NCBI RefSeq assembly: GCF_019795105.1
Contig: NZ_JAIMFO010000004.1
Location: 372,001 to 436,000, forward strand
Direction: 5' to 3'
DNA length: 64,000 nt
Origin: Collinsella ureilytica
Lineage (GTDB): Bacteria > Actinomycetota > Coriobacteriia > Coriobacteriales > Coriobacteriaceae
Made by a program: the position numbers and the translations under genes. Every line of letters begins with the position of its first letter. Position 1 is the first letter of the stretch. Shown piece by piece: positions 1 through 8,950 of the stretch. Under the pieces are notes generated by a model. That model was given only the letters and a program-made list of their open reading frames with translations, was not told the origin of the DNA and ran no database searches.

Positions 1-1255
1 CTCAGGCTCAGGCTGCTTCTTATACGCATTCTTAAACGCAGCGTGCGGCACTTCAGGCGGGAACTGAGCAGGAACACTTCCGCTGAAAAAGACTTAGCCT
101 CAGCAGCGTAATAAGCTTTTGCTGCCTCAGGCGATTCAAAAATCAGCACTTGATGAGCGCCCATCACAGACATCTTATAGTCCACGATGAGCTGCTGTGT
201 ATTCTCCTCAAAGCCCTCGGGCACCTGATCCTCAGTTAACACATAACGGTAGACCGCAGTCCCCGGACCATTCAGTGTGGGATCTTGATCCTGAAGTGCC
301 TGTACCTCAGGAGGGATCATTTCACAAAAGGCATCATATTCCTCAGGAGAAAAGAGTGGCCGAGCAATGGAGACAAGCTCTCCTGTTATTGCCTCTACCG
401 TTTTGCGCGTGAGGTATGGAGCACGAATTGCATATGCCTGAAACGTGGACTCCACCTGAGCAACAAAATCATACTTCTGGATCAAATCCAACGGCCAAGG
501 CTCAGAGCGTAAATCTTTCTTTGACTGGAAGGTATGTGCTTCAGAGAAATCATAGGTAAAGTAGCCATCTTCGCGCTCGACTATCTTGGGAGACGATGGA
601 GGCCAATCACTTGAAAAATAAGCAATGCTCGGAAGCATATTCTTTAGCCAAGCTGTTGCAACAGGGGCTGCCTCATGTGGCTGGGAAGACTCAGAAGGCG
701 TATCAACATAATAGAGAGCGTTCCTGAGTGACGTACGAATCTCTCCCCAACAGTTATTGAAGATGTAATGCATGACCCTGTATGTACGGTCGTTACTCGA
801 AATAAAGTCCGCCTCAGGATCGTAATACTGCAAATTACGCTCCGGCATATCCATGAGGGTAGTAAGCTCGGGCCAATACTGAGCATTTGGGCGGAAGCGA
901 ATCTTTGAGAAGGGCATGGAGGCTTTCTTGTCGGGCAAAACTCCTGAGTGGATGCGTACCGTGAAGAAGTCATCATCTACCGGACTCGGATACACATCGC
1001 CTACACCCAGCTCGCCTTCTTTTGCAGGCCGAATCGTATAGCTAAACGAGACATCAGGAATCTGCGTACGATCTGGCGCGTTGGTCATATCCAGCTGCTT
1101 CTCGTAACGAAACTGCGCGTTTAGTGCAGCCCCCACTTCCATGTTCATAGCAAGATAGCTGCTGCATGGGCATGTGGCGGCATGAGCAAAGCAAGACTCA
1201 CAACAACGCTCAACGTTGCAGTAAAGGCTCGCATAAGACGGCGTCAGAAGTTCAT
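1..1255 (-). pseudogene. Broken secreted pilin-like surface protein (Spy0128/FctA-type), 3' end off window
   Basis: Only reading across frames reveals this gene. An ATG at 1253-1255 has a GGGAG Shine-Dalgarno 5 nt upstream but meets TGA at codon 4. In the same frame, a clear signal peptide starts at the ATG at 1234 (MRAFTATLSVVVSLALLMPP, then HAHA) and stops soon after. The mature part continues in another frame from about 1155 down to about 90 with no stop. It carries pilin-domain hallmarks: FRYEKQL and IPDVSFSYTI near the start, SGVLPDKK, then VYRYVLTEDQVPEGF. Near A5 at 86-90 the frame must shift again: one extra base restores a sensible continuation (FPPEVPHAAFKNAY). So I see one nonsense codon (unless translation starts at 1234) and two frameshifts. 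The protein was probably a sortase-linked or secreted pilin with an inserted segment; the cell-wall anchor would lie outside the window. Identity is moderately sure, the broken state is quite sure. Confidence 0.6.
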
Positions 1256-1286
1256 TGGCGCTCCCAATCTCAAGAATCGTTAGATC

Positions 1287-1315
1287 ACCGTACCAACCCA
1301 CCGCAGAATTGTAAA
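1287..1315 (-). promoter_or_regulatory. Possible promoter of the left-edge pilin-like gene
   Basis: On the minus strand TTTACA (1310-1315) and TACGGT (1287-1292) are separated by 17 bp and lie about 30 bp ahead of the ATG at 1255. The -35 is good and the -10 is weak, so this is a guess by eye. Confidence 0.3.
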
Positions 1316-1434
1316 CGACTTTGACGACTTGTCGCCATTTGTCACACGGGCTGAATCTCTGTACGTGTCGCTGAAAGATCTGGTATCAAAACCCTCTTGT
1401 CCCGAGACTCAAGGCATGCCGTCCTCAGGTGCGT

Positions 1435-1522
1435 GCATTTTGGTGTCGTGAGGAGCATTTTTGCCCGCACTTGGCGTCAAATCTGTGCCTCATGGGCAAT
1501 AAATGCACTAATAGTAACCCCC
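1435..1522 (+). repeat. Dispersed 88-bp intergenic repeat, copy A
   Basis: This matches copies B (31594-31683) and C (44434-44521) in reverse complement. On this strand the shared text runs GCATTTTGGTGT, GGAGCATTTTTGCC, CGTCAAATCTGTG, CAATAAATG, CACTAATAG, AACCCCC. Read on this strand, all three copies keep a short open frame ending in GQ-stop (here FLPALGVKSVPHGQ), but copy A has a TGA just before it, so a coding role is doubtful. No strong hairpin is visible. Function unknown. Confidence 0.75.
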
Positions 1523-1585
1523 TATAGATAATTCAGTCATGCAAACTCAAACCAAAAGCCATAGCAAAACGCCGCCCCGTACAGC

Positions 1586-1617
1586 AAAACGCCGCCCTGC
1601 ATATACAGAGCGGCGTT
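1586..1617 (-). terminator. Rho-independent terminator after ftsX
   Basis: Read on the minus strand: a 12-bp stem (AACGCCGCTCTG / CAGGGCGGCGTT, one G-T pair) with a six-base loop, ending in a short TTTT. It lies about 215 bp beyond the ftsX stop. A second GCGGCGTTTTG half-copy follows at about 1567-1580. Confidence 0.6.
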
Positions 1618-1690
1618 CAAACACGCATATGTAACACGACTTGCGCACTCAGAATTCTTGCTCGACACTCACTCTCAGGCTCCGCGCACT

Positions 1691-1827
1691 CAATCTGTAG
1701 TAAACCGCTAGCAAGCTCGGAGTTATTGCCCTTGCTGGGCACTCACTCCAAAACCCGCGCGCAATCTGTAGCAAACCGCTAGCAAGCTCGGAGTTATTGC
1801 TCAACACTCACTCCAAAACCCGCGCGC
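1691..1827. repeat. Tandem duplication, 66-71 bp unit, two copies
   Basis: Two units, 1691-1761 and 1762-1827, both begin CAATCTGTAG, share CCGCTAGCAAGCTCGGAG and end CACTCCAAAACCCGCGCG. A degenerate third part lies at about 1650-1690. The array abuts the 3' end of ftsX. No coding or structural role is visible. Confidence 0.75.
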
Positions 1828-1832
1828 AGGCA

Positions 1833-2753
1833 CTACACCTTGAGGTAGCGGCTCATAGCAATTGCTGAGCCAAACAAACCAATGACCACACCAAGCAGCA
1901 CCAGTGAACCATAGGTAGCCAAGTAAATGATCAGGGCAACGTCCATCTCAAAGAAGGGCATACCGGCTTGGATCTTTGGCATGAGTAAATTACGCACCAG
2001 CTCAAGCGAGATAATGGCCAGAGTTGAGCCCATAATTGCCTGCAAGATGCCTTCCATAATAAAAGGCCCGCGAATAAAGCCGTTTGAAGCTCCAACTAGG
2101 CGCATGATTGCAATCTCGCGGCGGCGGGCAGTAATAGAAAGGCGAATGGTGTTGTTCATGAAAATGAAGGCAACAAAGGTCAGAAGCGCTACAAGCACAA
2201 CAGCAGCAATGCGAATATAGCTCGTTACCTGGAAGAGACGAGCGACTTCCTCACGACCATACGAGACCGACTCATTCACCGAGCCACCATCGACAATCTT
2301 TTGGAAGGTGGCATTATCGCGGAGCTTTTTTGCCGTGCCTTCAACCTGAGATGCATCTTCCATCTCAATGGTGTAGGAGCGAGGAAGCGGGTTTTCTCCG
2401 TCCAGCGCACTAATTGTTGCATCGGCCTTGCTTGCAGAAGTCTTCTTATACTTCTCAAGCGCATCGTCTTTGCTTAAGAACTTAACCTCTTTTACATTCG
2501 GCCAGCTCTCGATCTCTTTTTTAAATGCAGCAACATCTGCATCTGAGGCTCCATCATCAATGTATGCGCTGATGGTTACTTGCTGCTCAACACCACCAAT
2601 GATGGAATTGACCATGCTCGATGCCACAACAAACAGACCGATAATAAAAAGCGAAAGAAAGATGGTAATAACCGCACCAATTGAGGTCGTAAGATTGCGA
2701 CCGAAATGGCTTCCGGCCTCGCGAATGGAATACCCGAGATTAGAGGGTGCCAT
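1833..2753 (-). CDS. ftsX: Cell division protein FtsX
   Basis: Permease-like partner of the FtsE ATPase; FtsEX controls peptidoglycan hydrolases at the division site. The 306-residue protein has the FtsX layout: cytoplasmic start (MAPSNLGYSIREAG), first membrane segment at about 22-44, a large extracellular domain (about 50-200, typical ISAYIDD and VKFLSKDDALEKYK), then three C-terminal membrane segments with the cytoplasmic loop RREIAIMRLVGASNGFIRGP. I chose the ATG at 2753, with a GGGGAGG site 11 nt upstream; an upstream start would add an atypical tail inside ftsE. The start overlaps the end of ftsE by 14 bp, so the two are translationally coupled. Confidence 0.95.
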   Translation of the reverse strand: MAPSNLGYSIREAGSHFGRNLTTSIGAVITIFLSLFIIGLFVVASSMVNSIIGGVEQQVTISAYIDDGASDADVAAFKKEIESWPNVKEVKFLSKDDALEKYKKTSASKADATISALDGENPLPRSYTIEMEDASQVEGTAKKLRDNATFQKIVDGGSVNESVSYGREEVARLFQVTSYIRIAAVVLVALLTFVAFIFMNNTIRLSITARRREIAIMRLVGASNGFIRGPFIMEGILQAIMGSTLAIISLELVRNLLMPKIQAGMPFFEMDVALIIYLATYGSLVLLGVVIGLFGSAIAMSRYLKV

Positions 2754-3870
2754 AGTTACCGTAGCCTCCCCTCTCCTGATCGCGGATGACGCGACCACCC
2801 TCAAGAGCGATCACGCGCCGGTGCATGGAGTCAACCATCTCGCGATCATGCGTGGCCACGATAACGGTCGTTCCCGTGCGATTAATCCGCTCGAGTAGCT
2901 TCATAATGCCCAAAGAAATTGCTGGGTCGAGATTGCCCGTTGGCTCGTCGCAAATCAAAAGTGGCGGGCGATTTACCATGGCGCGAGCAACCGACACACG
3001 CTGTTGCTCACCGCCGGAGAGCTGATCGGGCAAAGAATCCATCTGCTCGCCTAAGCCCACCAGGCGCAATACCTCAGGAACCTGAGCACGAATCACGCCG
3101 CGTGGCTTACCAATGCACTGCAGAGCAAAGGCAACATTTTCGTAGGCAGTCTTGTTTGGCAGCAGCTTATAGTCCTGAAAAACAGCACCAATCTGGCGGC
3201 GCAAGAATGGAATGCGGCGATTCTTAATCCGCATCAGGTCTTGGCCGGCAACTAACACCTTGCCAGAGCTTGGCTTAACGTTTCGAAGAATGGTGTTTAA
3301 CAGCGTGGTCTTACCTGAGCCAGAATGCCCAACCAAGAAGACAAACTCCCCCGGATAAATGGCTAAGTTAATGTCATCCAAAGCGGGCTTATTGGGCTGA
3401 GCAGCATAGACCTTGGTGAGGTGCTCCATCAAAATGACGGGCTCCACCCCCGGGTCGCGCGGAGCCACGCGATCGGAAAGCTCAGCATCTGCACTATCAA
3501 GCGGCGAGAAAACCGTCGTGAAGTCTGGGCTTGCAATGGCAGCATTTACGTCTGCCATCTGGCGCATACCCTCAACGTCTGTGCCAACAACAGCTGGCCC
3601 TTCACTCGTGCGGAAGTTTGCCGCCGTCAGAGGGCCGCGCTCGGCGAGAGCGGGATCCGTGGACAAGCTTGCCTCAAGTGGATCGGGAACCTGTGGCGGC
3701 AAAGCCGGGTCGGGAATGGCCGCTGCATGCGCACTGGTAAATTCATGCGCTGCCTCAGGTGGTGTGGAAGATGTTGTGTGATCCGTTTCTGGATGAAGGG
3801 GAGACTCCCCCATGGCGGGTTCTGCGGGAACCGGCTGCTCATCCCCGGACGTGCGGAAGTGGTTACCCAC
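2740..3870 (-). CDS. ftsE: Cell division ATP-binding protein FtsE, long N-terminal tail
   Basis: ABC ATPase that drives FtsX. The ATPase core is complete: Walker A GHSGSGKTT, Q-loop VFQDYKLLP, signature LSGGEQQRVSVARA, Walker B LLICDEPTGNLD, H-loop VATHD. The core starts only near residue 145 (VILMEHLTKVY); before it lies an acidic, proline- and alanine-rich, probably disordered tail, so the protein has 376 residues against about 230 for usual FtsE. A GTG at 3870 with AAGGAG 6 nt upstream is a better start than the upstream ATG at 3912. The operon order ftsE-ftsX is the standard one. Confidence 0.93.
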   Translation of the reverse strand: MGNHFRTSGDEQPVPAEPAMGESPLHPETDHTTSSTPPEAAHEFTSAHAAAIPDPALPPQVPDPLEASLSTDPALAERGPLTAANFRTSEGPAVVGTDVEGMRQMADVNAAIASPDFTTVFSPLDSADAELSDRVAPRDPGVEPVILMEHLTKVYAAQPNKPALDDINLAIYPGEFVFLVGHSGSGKTTLLNTILRNVKPSSGKVLVAGQDLMRIKNRRIPFLRRQIGAVFQDYKLLPNKTAYENVAFALQCIGKPRGVIRAQVPEVLRLVGLGEQMDSLPDQLSGGEQQRVSVARAMVNRPPLLICDEPTGNLDPAISLGIMKLLERINRTGTTVIVATHDREMVDSMHRRVIALEGGRVIRDQERGGYGNYGTL

Positions 3871-3984
3871 TGATGCTCCTTCATGTCGTGCGTTTAAAGT
3901 ACATGAGCGCACCTATTTTAGCAGGTTGAATCTTGCTGCACAGCCTGCACAGAATCGCCGCAGACCGCGCAAACACCTCACAAG

Positions 3985-6900
3985 CTAAATAATGGTGACC
4001 CTGCCCTTATTACCAACGATGCCACGCACCTCTGCAAGCAAGGGAATGCTGCGAGCATCGACCCGCGTGGGAATCTCTGCTCGCATCGTTCTGCCATCGC
4101 CTTGCTCAATAAAAAGCTCAACCCGGTCTCCCCCGGGATTGGTGGCAAGAATCGCTGCTAAACGAGTCATATTACCTTGGGAGAAGCGGTTGCTCGGCAC
4201 CATAATTTCAAAGACACGAGGGCGATTGGTCCCCTCATTCAGCTCTAAGGCAACAATTTCTTGGGCGATAATCTGGTCTCCTCGATCGCTTCGCTCAAGC
4301 TTGCCTTGCACCCGAATAAAGGCGTCTGAAAGCTGGGCTCCCGTCTCAGGATCTGCCTCACCGTACAAACAGCTCTCACACTTTTTATATGTCTTGGGAA
4401 AGACCACCACGGTGGCCTCACCCTCCATGTCTTCCAAGCGCACAATGGCCATGGGATCACCGTTTTTGGTTACGCGCTTGGACACCTCAGCAACCATGCC
4501 CGCGAACCAAAATGGCTTGCCCTCAGGAATCTCACGGTTCACCGTGGTGCCACTCACCGGATCAACAACCTCATAACCAGTATCAATCTGGGAAAGTGAG
4601 TACTCACGCGCCTTCGCAAGCGCCACCTCAAACGGCCGCAATGGATGGTCGGAAACATAGATGCCCAAGACCTCGCGTTCGAAGGCAAGCAGGAGATGGC
4701 GGTCCCACTCGGCCTCTTCAGGCTCGGGAACCACCAGTTCAAAACCGGATCCTTCCACATCGCCAAAGACATCAAAGAGCGAGGTCTGACCGGATGCTCG
4801 ATCTTTTTGGCGCTTAATAGCAGCATCGATAATGTTTTCTGGATTGTTCTTATCTACAAAACCCATGAGCTGGCGGCGGGGATAGCCAGAAAAATCAAAG
4901 GCTCCGGCCTTAATGAGCGCCTCAATAACCCGGCGGTTTGCCTGAGAGGCATCGACCCGCTCAACAAAGTCATGCAGATCACGGAAGATACCACCCCGGG
5001 AACGCTCAGCAATAATGGCATCTGCCACGCCTTCTCCCACGCCACGAATACCCGCAAGTCCAAAACGAATACCCTCAGAGGTAGCCGTAAACTCGCGACC
5101 AGACTCATTCACATCGGGCGGCAAAACCGAGATGCCATCGTGGCGACACGCAGAGACATAGTGCACGATCTTATCGGTCTTACCGGTATAGGAGGTAAGA
5201 ACAGCTGCCATATACTCATTGGGATAATGAGCCTTGAGCCAAGCAGTTTGCATAACCAAGATGGCATAGCCTGCCGAGTGGCTCTTATTAAATGCGTAGG
5301 AAGCAAACTCTAAGACGTCGTCCCAAATCTTTTGAGCAATATCGCGCTTATAGCCGTTGCGTACCGCACCGTTCATCCAGTGATCATACGTTGTTTCTTC
5401 TGCACCATCGTCCCAAGTAAAGACGGTGCTCGTAAGGAGCTTGATCTTCTTTTTTGCCACGGGCTTTCTGATGCGCGAGTCTGATTCTCCCGCCGAAAAA
5501 CCACTCATCTTTACTGAGATCTGCATGACCTGCTCTTGGTACACAATGGTGCCGTAGGTCTCGCCCAAAATCTCAGAGAGGCGATCATCATAGAAGGCGA
5601 CCTCTTTTTTGCCATTCATGCGGTCGATATAGTCAGACACCATGCCAGCACCCAAAGGACCGGGACGATACAGAGCAATGAGAGCCACGACGTGCTTGTA
5701 CTCAGTGGGCTTCATATTTTTGATCGTTGCGGTCATGCCAGCAGACTCAACCTGAAAGACTCCGGCCGTATGGCCAGATCCCATGAGCTTAAAGATGGCC
5801 TGGTCATCGAAGGGGATATTATCAACATCGATATCAATCCCGTGGTTTGCCAAGATATTTGCCTTGGCCTTTGAGATAACCGTCAAGGTACGAAGCCCCA
5901 AAAAGTCCATCTTCAGCAGACCCATGTCTGCCACGGTATGACCTTCGTACTGGGTAATCTCAACGCCGCCCTTGGTATCCAGCTTCGTAGGAACATGCTC
6001 GTTTACCGGATCGCGGCAAATGAGAACTGCACAAGCATGCACACCCTCTCCGCGAATCAAACCCTCAATTGCAAGCGCTGCATCAATAATGCGGCGAGCA
6101 TCCTCATCGCGCTGGTACGCCTCTGCAAAATCGGGGTTAAACAGATCCTCTTTGCCAGGCGTGCGCTCAAGCACCTGATTGAGCTTTACCGAAGGGTCTG
6201 AAGAGATCATCTTCGAGAGGCGCTGAGCTACATAGACCGGATAGTCCAACACGCGGGCAGCATCGTTAATGGCCTGTTTTGCCTTAATGGTTGAATACGT
6301 AATGACGTGCGTGACCTTCTCAGGTCCATAGAGCTGGCGAACATGCTCGATGACCTCCAGACGACGCTCATCGTCGAAGTCCATATCAATATCGGGCATC
6401 TCAGAGCGCTGCGGGGACAAAAAGCGCTCGAACATGAGACCATTTTCCAAAGGATCAAAGGTGGTGATATTCATCGCATAGGCCACGATGGCACCTGCCG
6501 CCGAACCGCGTCCCGGCCCCACACCAATGCCTTGTTCCTTTGCCCAGCGCACATACTCAGCAACAATTAAGAAATAGGCAGCAAAACCCTTATCGCAAAT
6601 GATTTTGTACTCGTACTCAAAGCGTTCTTTGACACTCACGCCGTTAATAACGGCATGCTCCCAGTCATCCCCATAAAAGCGGGCAAGACCGCGTTCGCAC
6701 TCACGGCGAAACTGTGTCTCATGAGACTCGCCAGGATCGAGCAGTGGGTAGCGCGGCAAGATGATGCTATCCCAATCAAGATCAACCGAGCACTTCTCGG
6801 CAATCTCAACCGTGTTATCGCAGGCCTCAGGAGCATACGAGAAGAGCTCGCGCATCTCCTCTTCTGACTTCATATAAAACTCGCTGCCCTGCATGCGCAT

Positions 6901-7791
6901 GCGGTTGGCATCGTCTACCTTGGAGTTCATGCCAATGCACATCATGATGTCTTGCACGGGCGCGTCTGAGCGGGTGAGGTAATGAAAGTCATTCGTCGCA
7001 ATGACTTTCACCTCTGCCGCCTTGGCAATTTCGATCAAGCGATGAGCAAGCTCCTCATCGGTCATGCCGCCGTTGGTAGTAATCCCGTGATCCTGGATCT
7101 CAATATAGAAGTCCCCCGGCGCAAACACATCACGTAGGGTCTTTGCCCAGCGCAGTGCACCCTCGGTATCTCCCCGATCAATATGGCGCGGGATGATACC
7201 TGCCAAACAAGCTGAGGTGCCAATGAGACCCTCTGCGTGACGCCGGAGGTTATCAAGGGTTGTACGGGGCTTGTAATAAAAGCCCTCAACCGCCGCCTCA
7301 GACACCAGCTGCATGAGGTTGATATAGCCTTTGTTGTTCTTAGCAAGCAAGATCATGTGATAGAGCTCGGGCTTTCGATCTCTTGCCAAGGTATCGTCTG
7401 GAGTGAAATAGATCTCACAGCCAAAAATGGGCTTGATAACCTCAGGCGGCGTGAGAGCATCCACCGAACCCGTCGCTTTGAAGCGCTCAAGATCCAACTG
7501 GTACTGAGCCCACGCGCGCGGATCTTGCTCGCGATCAGGCTCGGTGAGCTCGCTTTCGCGCCCTGCTTGCAGCAGAGACTTATCGTGTGCCCACTGGCGA
7601 TACTCCGGAGATGCCTTTCGTGCAGCCTTGCAAGCCAGATCAAGCTCAGGCACACCATAGAGATAGCCATGATCGGTAATGGCTACCGCCGGCATGCCTA
7701 AATCGACCGCACGTTTCACCATATCTGATACACGGGTTGCCCCGTCAAGCATGGAATACTCAGTGTGATTGTGCAGATGGACAAAGGCCAT
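3985..7791 (-). CDS. dnaE: DNA polymerase III alpha subunit
   Basis: Replicative polymerase catalytic subunit, 1268 residues. The order is PHP domain first (MAFVHLHNHTEYSMLDGA, AITDHGYLYG), polymerase palm with the acidic pair in PDIDMDFDD at about 465-473 preceded by GVGPGRGSAAGAIVAY, fingers with VYQEQVMQI, helix-hairpin-helix region (GIRGVGEGVADAI), and an OB fold near the C-terminus (WFAGMVAEVSKRVTKNGDP). The ATG at 7791 is chosen because the PHP domain of DnaE starts at residue 1. The frame stays open upstream, but that stretch contains the terminator at 7942-7967. A GGGAG site lies 11 nt before the start. Confidence 0.97.
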   Translation of the reverse strand: MAFVHLHNHTEYSMLDGATRVSDMVKRAVDLGMPAVAITDHGYLYGVPELDLACKAARKASPEYRQWAHDKSLLQAGRESELTEPDREQDPRAWAQYQLDLERFKATGSVDALTPPEVIKPIFGCEIYFTPDDTLARDRKPELYHMILLAKNNKGYINLMQLVSEAAVEGFYYKPRTTLDNLRRHAEGLIGTSACLAGIIPRHIDRGDTEGALRWAKTLRDVFAPGDFYIEIQDHGITTNGGMTDEELAHRLIEIAKAAEVKVIATNDFHYLTRSDAPVQDIMMCIGMNSKVDDANRMRMQGSEFYMKSEEEMRELFSYAPEACDNTVEIAEKCSVDLDWDSIILPRYPLLDPGESHETQFRRECERGLARFYGDDWEHAVINGVSVKERFEYEYKIICDKGFAAYFLIVAEYVRWAKEQGIGVGPGRGSAAGAIVAYAMNITTFDPLENGLMFERFLSPQRSEMPDIDMDFDDERRLEVIEHVRQLYGPEKVTHVITYSTIKAKQAINDAARVLDYPVYVAQRLSKMISSDPSVKLNQVLERTPGKEDLFNPDFAEAYQRDEDARRIIDAALAIEGLIRGEGVHACAVLICRDPVNEHVPTKLDTKGGVEITQYEGHTVADMGLLKMDFLGLRTLTVISKAKANILANHGIDIDVDNIPFDDQAIFKLMGSGHTAGVFQVESAGMTATIKNMKPTEYKHVVALIALYRPGPLGAGMVSDYIDRMNGKKEVAFYDDRLSEILGETYGTIVYQEQVMQISVKMSGFSAGESDSRIRKPVAKKKIKLLTSTVFTWDDGAEETTYDHWMNGAVRNGYKRDIAQKIWDDVLEFASYAFNKSHSAGYAILVMQTAWLKAHYPNEYMAAVLTSYTGKTDKIVHYVSACRHDGISVLPPDVNESGREFTATSEGIRFGLAGIRGVGEGVADAIIAERSRGGIFRDLHDFVERVDASQANRRVIEALIKAGAFDFSGYPRRQLMGFVDKNNPENIIDAAIKRQKDRASGQTSLFDVFGDVEGSGFELVVPEPEEAEWDRHLLLAFEREVLGIYVSDHPLRPFEVALAKAREYSLSQIDTGYEVVDPVSGTTVNREIPEGKPFWFAGMVAEVSKRVTKNGDPMAIVRLEDMEGEATVVVFPKTYKKCESCLYGEADPETGAQLSDAFIRVQGKLERSDRGDQIIAQEIVALELNEGTNRPRVFEIMVPSNRFSQGNMTRLAAILATNPGGDRVELFIEQGDGRTMRAEIPTRVDARSIPLLAEVRGIVGNKGRVTII

Positions 7792-7941
7792 AAACGCGCA
7801 AGCTCCCTTATGCAGATGCCGCAGGAACACTATCAGCGGCTCGATTACCGTCGCCCTATCGATTCTAACGCACGAACCAGACAGGACGCATTCCCCTCCA
7901 ATTGCCCCCAGGTCCTCCACGATGACGCGATAGCCACGGGC

Positions 7942-7967
7942 AAAAAACGGCCGCCCGAAGGCGGCCG
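7942..7967 (-). terminator. Strong rho-independent terminator after the rubredoxin gene
   Basis: On the minus strand the perfect 8-bp stem CGGCCGCC / GGCGGCCG closes a TTCG tetraloop and is followed by TTTTTT. It lies 27 bp past the rubredoxin stop and separates that unit from dnaE. Confidence 0.92.
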
Positions 7968-7993
7968 CTGACCCACAGGTATCTGGATCGAGC

Positions 7994-8137
7994 TTAGTCC
8001 TCAACAGCCTCAAACTGATCTGGGCCTACGCCACAAACTGGGCACTCATAGTCCTCGGGCAGCTCAGGCGTATCAACCTCAACCTCAAAGCCGCAAACCA
8101 AACAAACAAACTTATAGGTCTTCTTCTCGTCGCTCAT
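7994..8137 (-). CDS. Rubredoxin (47 aa)
   Basis: Small one-electron iron carrier. The 47-residue product starts MSDEKKTYKFVCLVCGF and ends in ECPVCGVGPDQFEAVED. It has the two CxxCG knuckles (CLVCG, CPVCG) that bind one iron through four cysteines, the spacing of rubredoxins, and an acidic surface. The ATG at 8137 has a near-perfect GAGGAGG site. The gene lies downstream of a flavin reductase-like gene on the same strand, its probable electron donor. It has its own TATACT -10 and the terminator just downstream, so it can also be made alone. Confidence 0.9.
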   Translation of the reverse strand: MSDEKKTYKFVCLVCGFEVEVDTPELPEDYECPVCGVGPDQFEAVED

Positions 8138-8174
8138 AAAGCCCTCCTCTATTGTGAGCTAACGGTGCGCCTTA

Positions 8175-8180
8175 AGTATA
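8175..8180 (-). promoter_or_regulatory. -10 element (TATACT) ahead of the rubredoxin gene
   Basis: On the minus strand TATACT lies 38 bp before the rubredoxin ATG. No good -35 hexamer is seen at 16-18 bp, so it may depend on an activator or be weak. Confidence 0.45.
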
Positions 8181-8262
8181 CGTGAACCACAGATCACCGC
8201 GTAGCTCTGCGCTCAGAAACTCTGACTCCTCATGTTAGTTCACGCCTTGCGCGCCTCGCTGC

Positions 8263-8766
8263 TCACTCACCCTGATATGAGCTTGCATTCTTAGGTGTTT
8301 TGCCTTTGAGCGTACTGTGATAGTAGGCATAGGTGAGTGGCTCTTCTGCATTCAAAATCTCAGCTGCCTTGAGCTCACCAATAAACATGAGATGAGTTCC
8401 CACATCCACCGTCTCAACTACCTTGCACGCAAAGACCGCACATGCGTGCTCAGACACATATGGAATGCCCTCGATCTCGGCAACCTGGTACTTTTCAAAC
8501 TTGTTATACGTCTCTGAAGATCTGAAACCAAAATTGCCCAGATACGGCATATCGGCTGTCATATCAACGGCCGTGAGCGCAAACGCAGAGGCACGCATAA
8601 TTACCTCAGCCGTAAAATTGTCCTTATTGACCGTAACGGCCACGCGTGGTGGCTCGGCAGTTACCTGCGTGGCAGTATTGATGAGACAGGCGGCACGATC
8701 GCCGCCCTCCTCAGCACTCACCACATACAATCCGTAGCTCATCTTGAAAAGCGCGGTCAGATCCAT
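8263..8766 (-). CDS. Flavin reductase-like FMN-binding protein
   Basis: FMN-binding split-barrel protein of 167 residues, starting MDLTALFKMSYGLYVVSA. Family signs: TATQVTAEPPRVAVTVNK, then FALTAVDM, FGFRSSETYNKFEKYQ and YYHSTLKGKTPKNASSYQGE at the end. In high-molecular-weight rubredoxin (Hrb), this same tail leads straight into a rubredoxin domain. Here the chain stops, and a separate rubredoxin gene follows 125 bp downstream. The expected role is NAD(P)H:rubredoxin electron transfer, feeding oxygen or NO reduction as in Moorella Hrb (established for that family, inferred here). The ATG at 8766 has GAGGGGG upstream; the longer open frame adds non-conserved sequence. Confidence 0.85.
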   Translation of the reverse strand: MDLTALFKMSYGLYVVSAEEGGDRAACLINTATQVTAEPPRVAVTVNKDNFTAEVIMRASAFALTAVDMTADMPYLGNFGFRSSETYNKFEKYQVAEIEGIPYVSEHACAVFACKVVETVDVGTHLMFIGELKAAEILNAEEPLTYAYYHSTLKGKTPKNASSYQGE

Positions 8767-8950
8767 GATTGCCCCCTCGGCTCTTGAATGGGTTATATGC
8801 ACCGGCGATGCGCATATAACGACCTTGCACCTATGGTACCAGCCCGAACAAACGCATATAAGCACGAAAGGGGTCTTTTGCAGTAGTATGCCAACCAAGT
8901 ATCATACGGGAGTCAACTCACCGCATCATCAAACCTTCTGGAGCACACGC

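Noticed and set aside
7792-8013. 74-residue N-terminal extension of DnaE
   Set aside because: It covers a terminator and the rubredoxin stop, and the PHP domain begins at the ATG at 7791.
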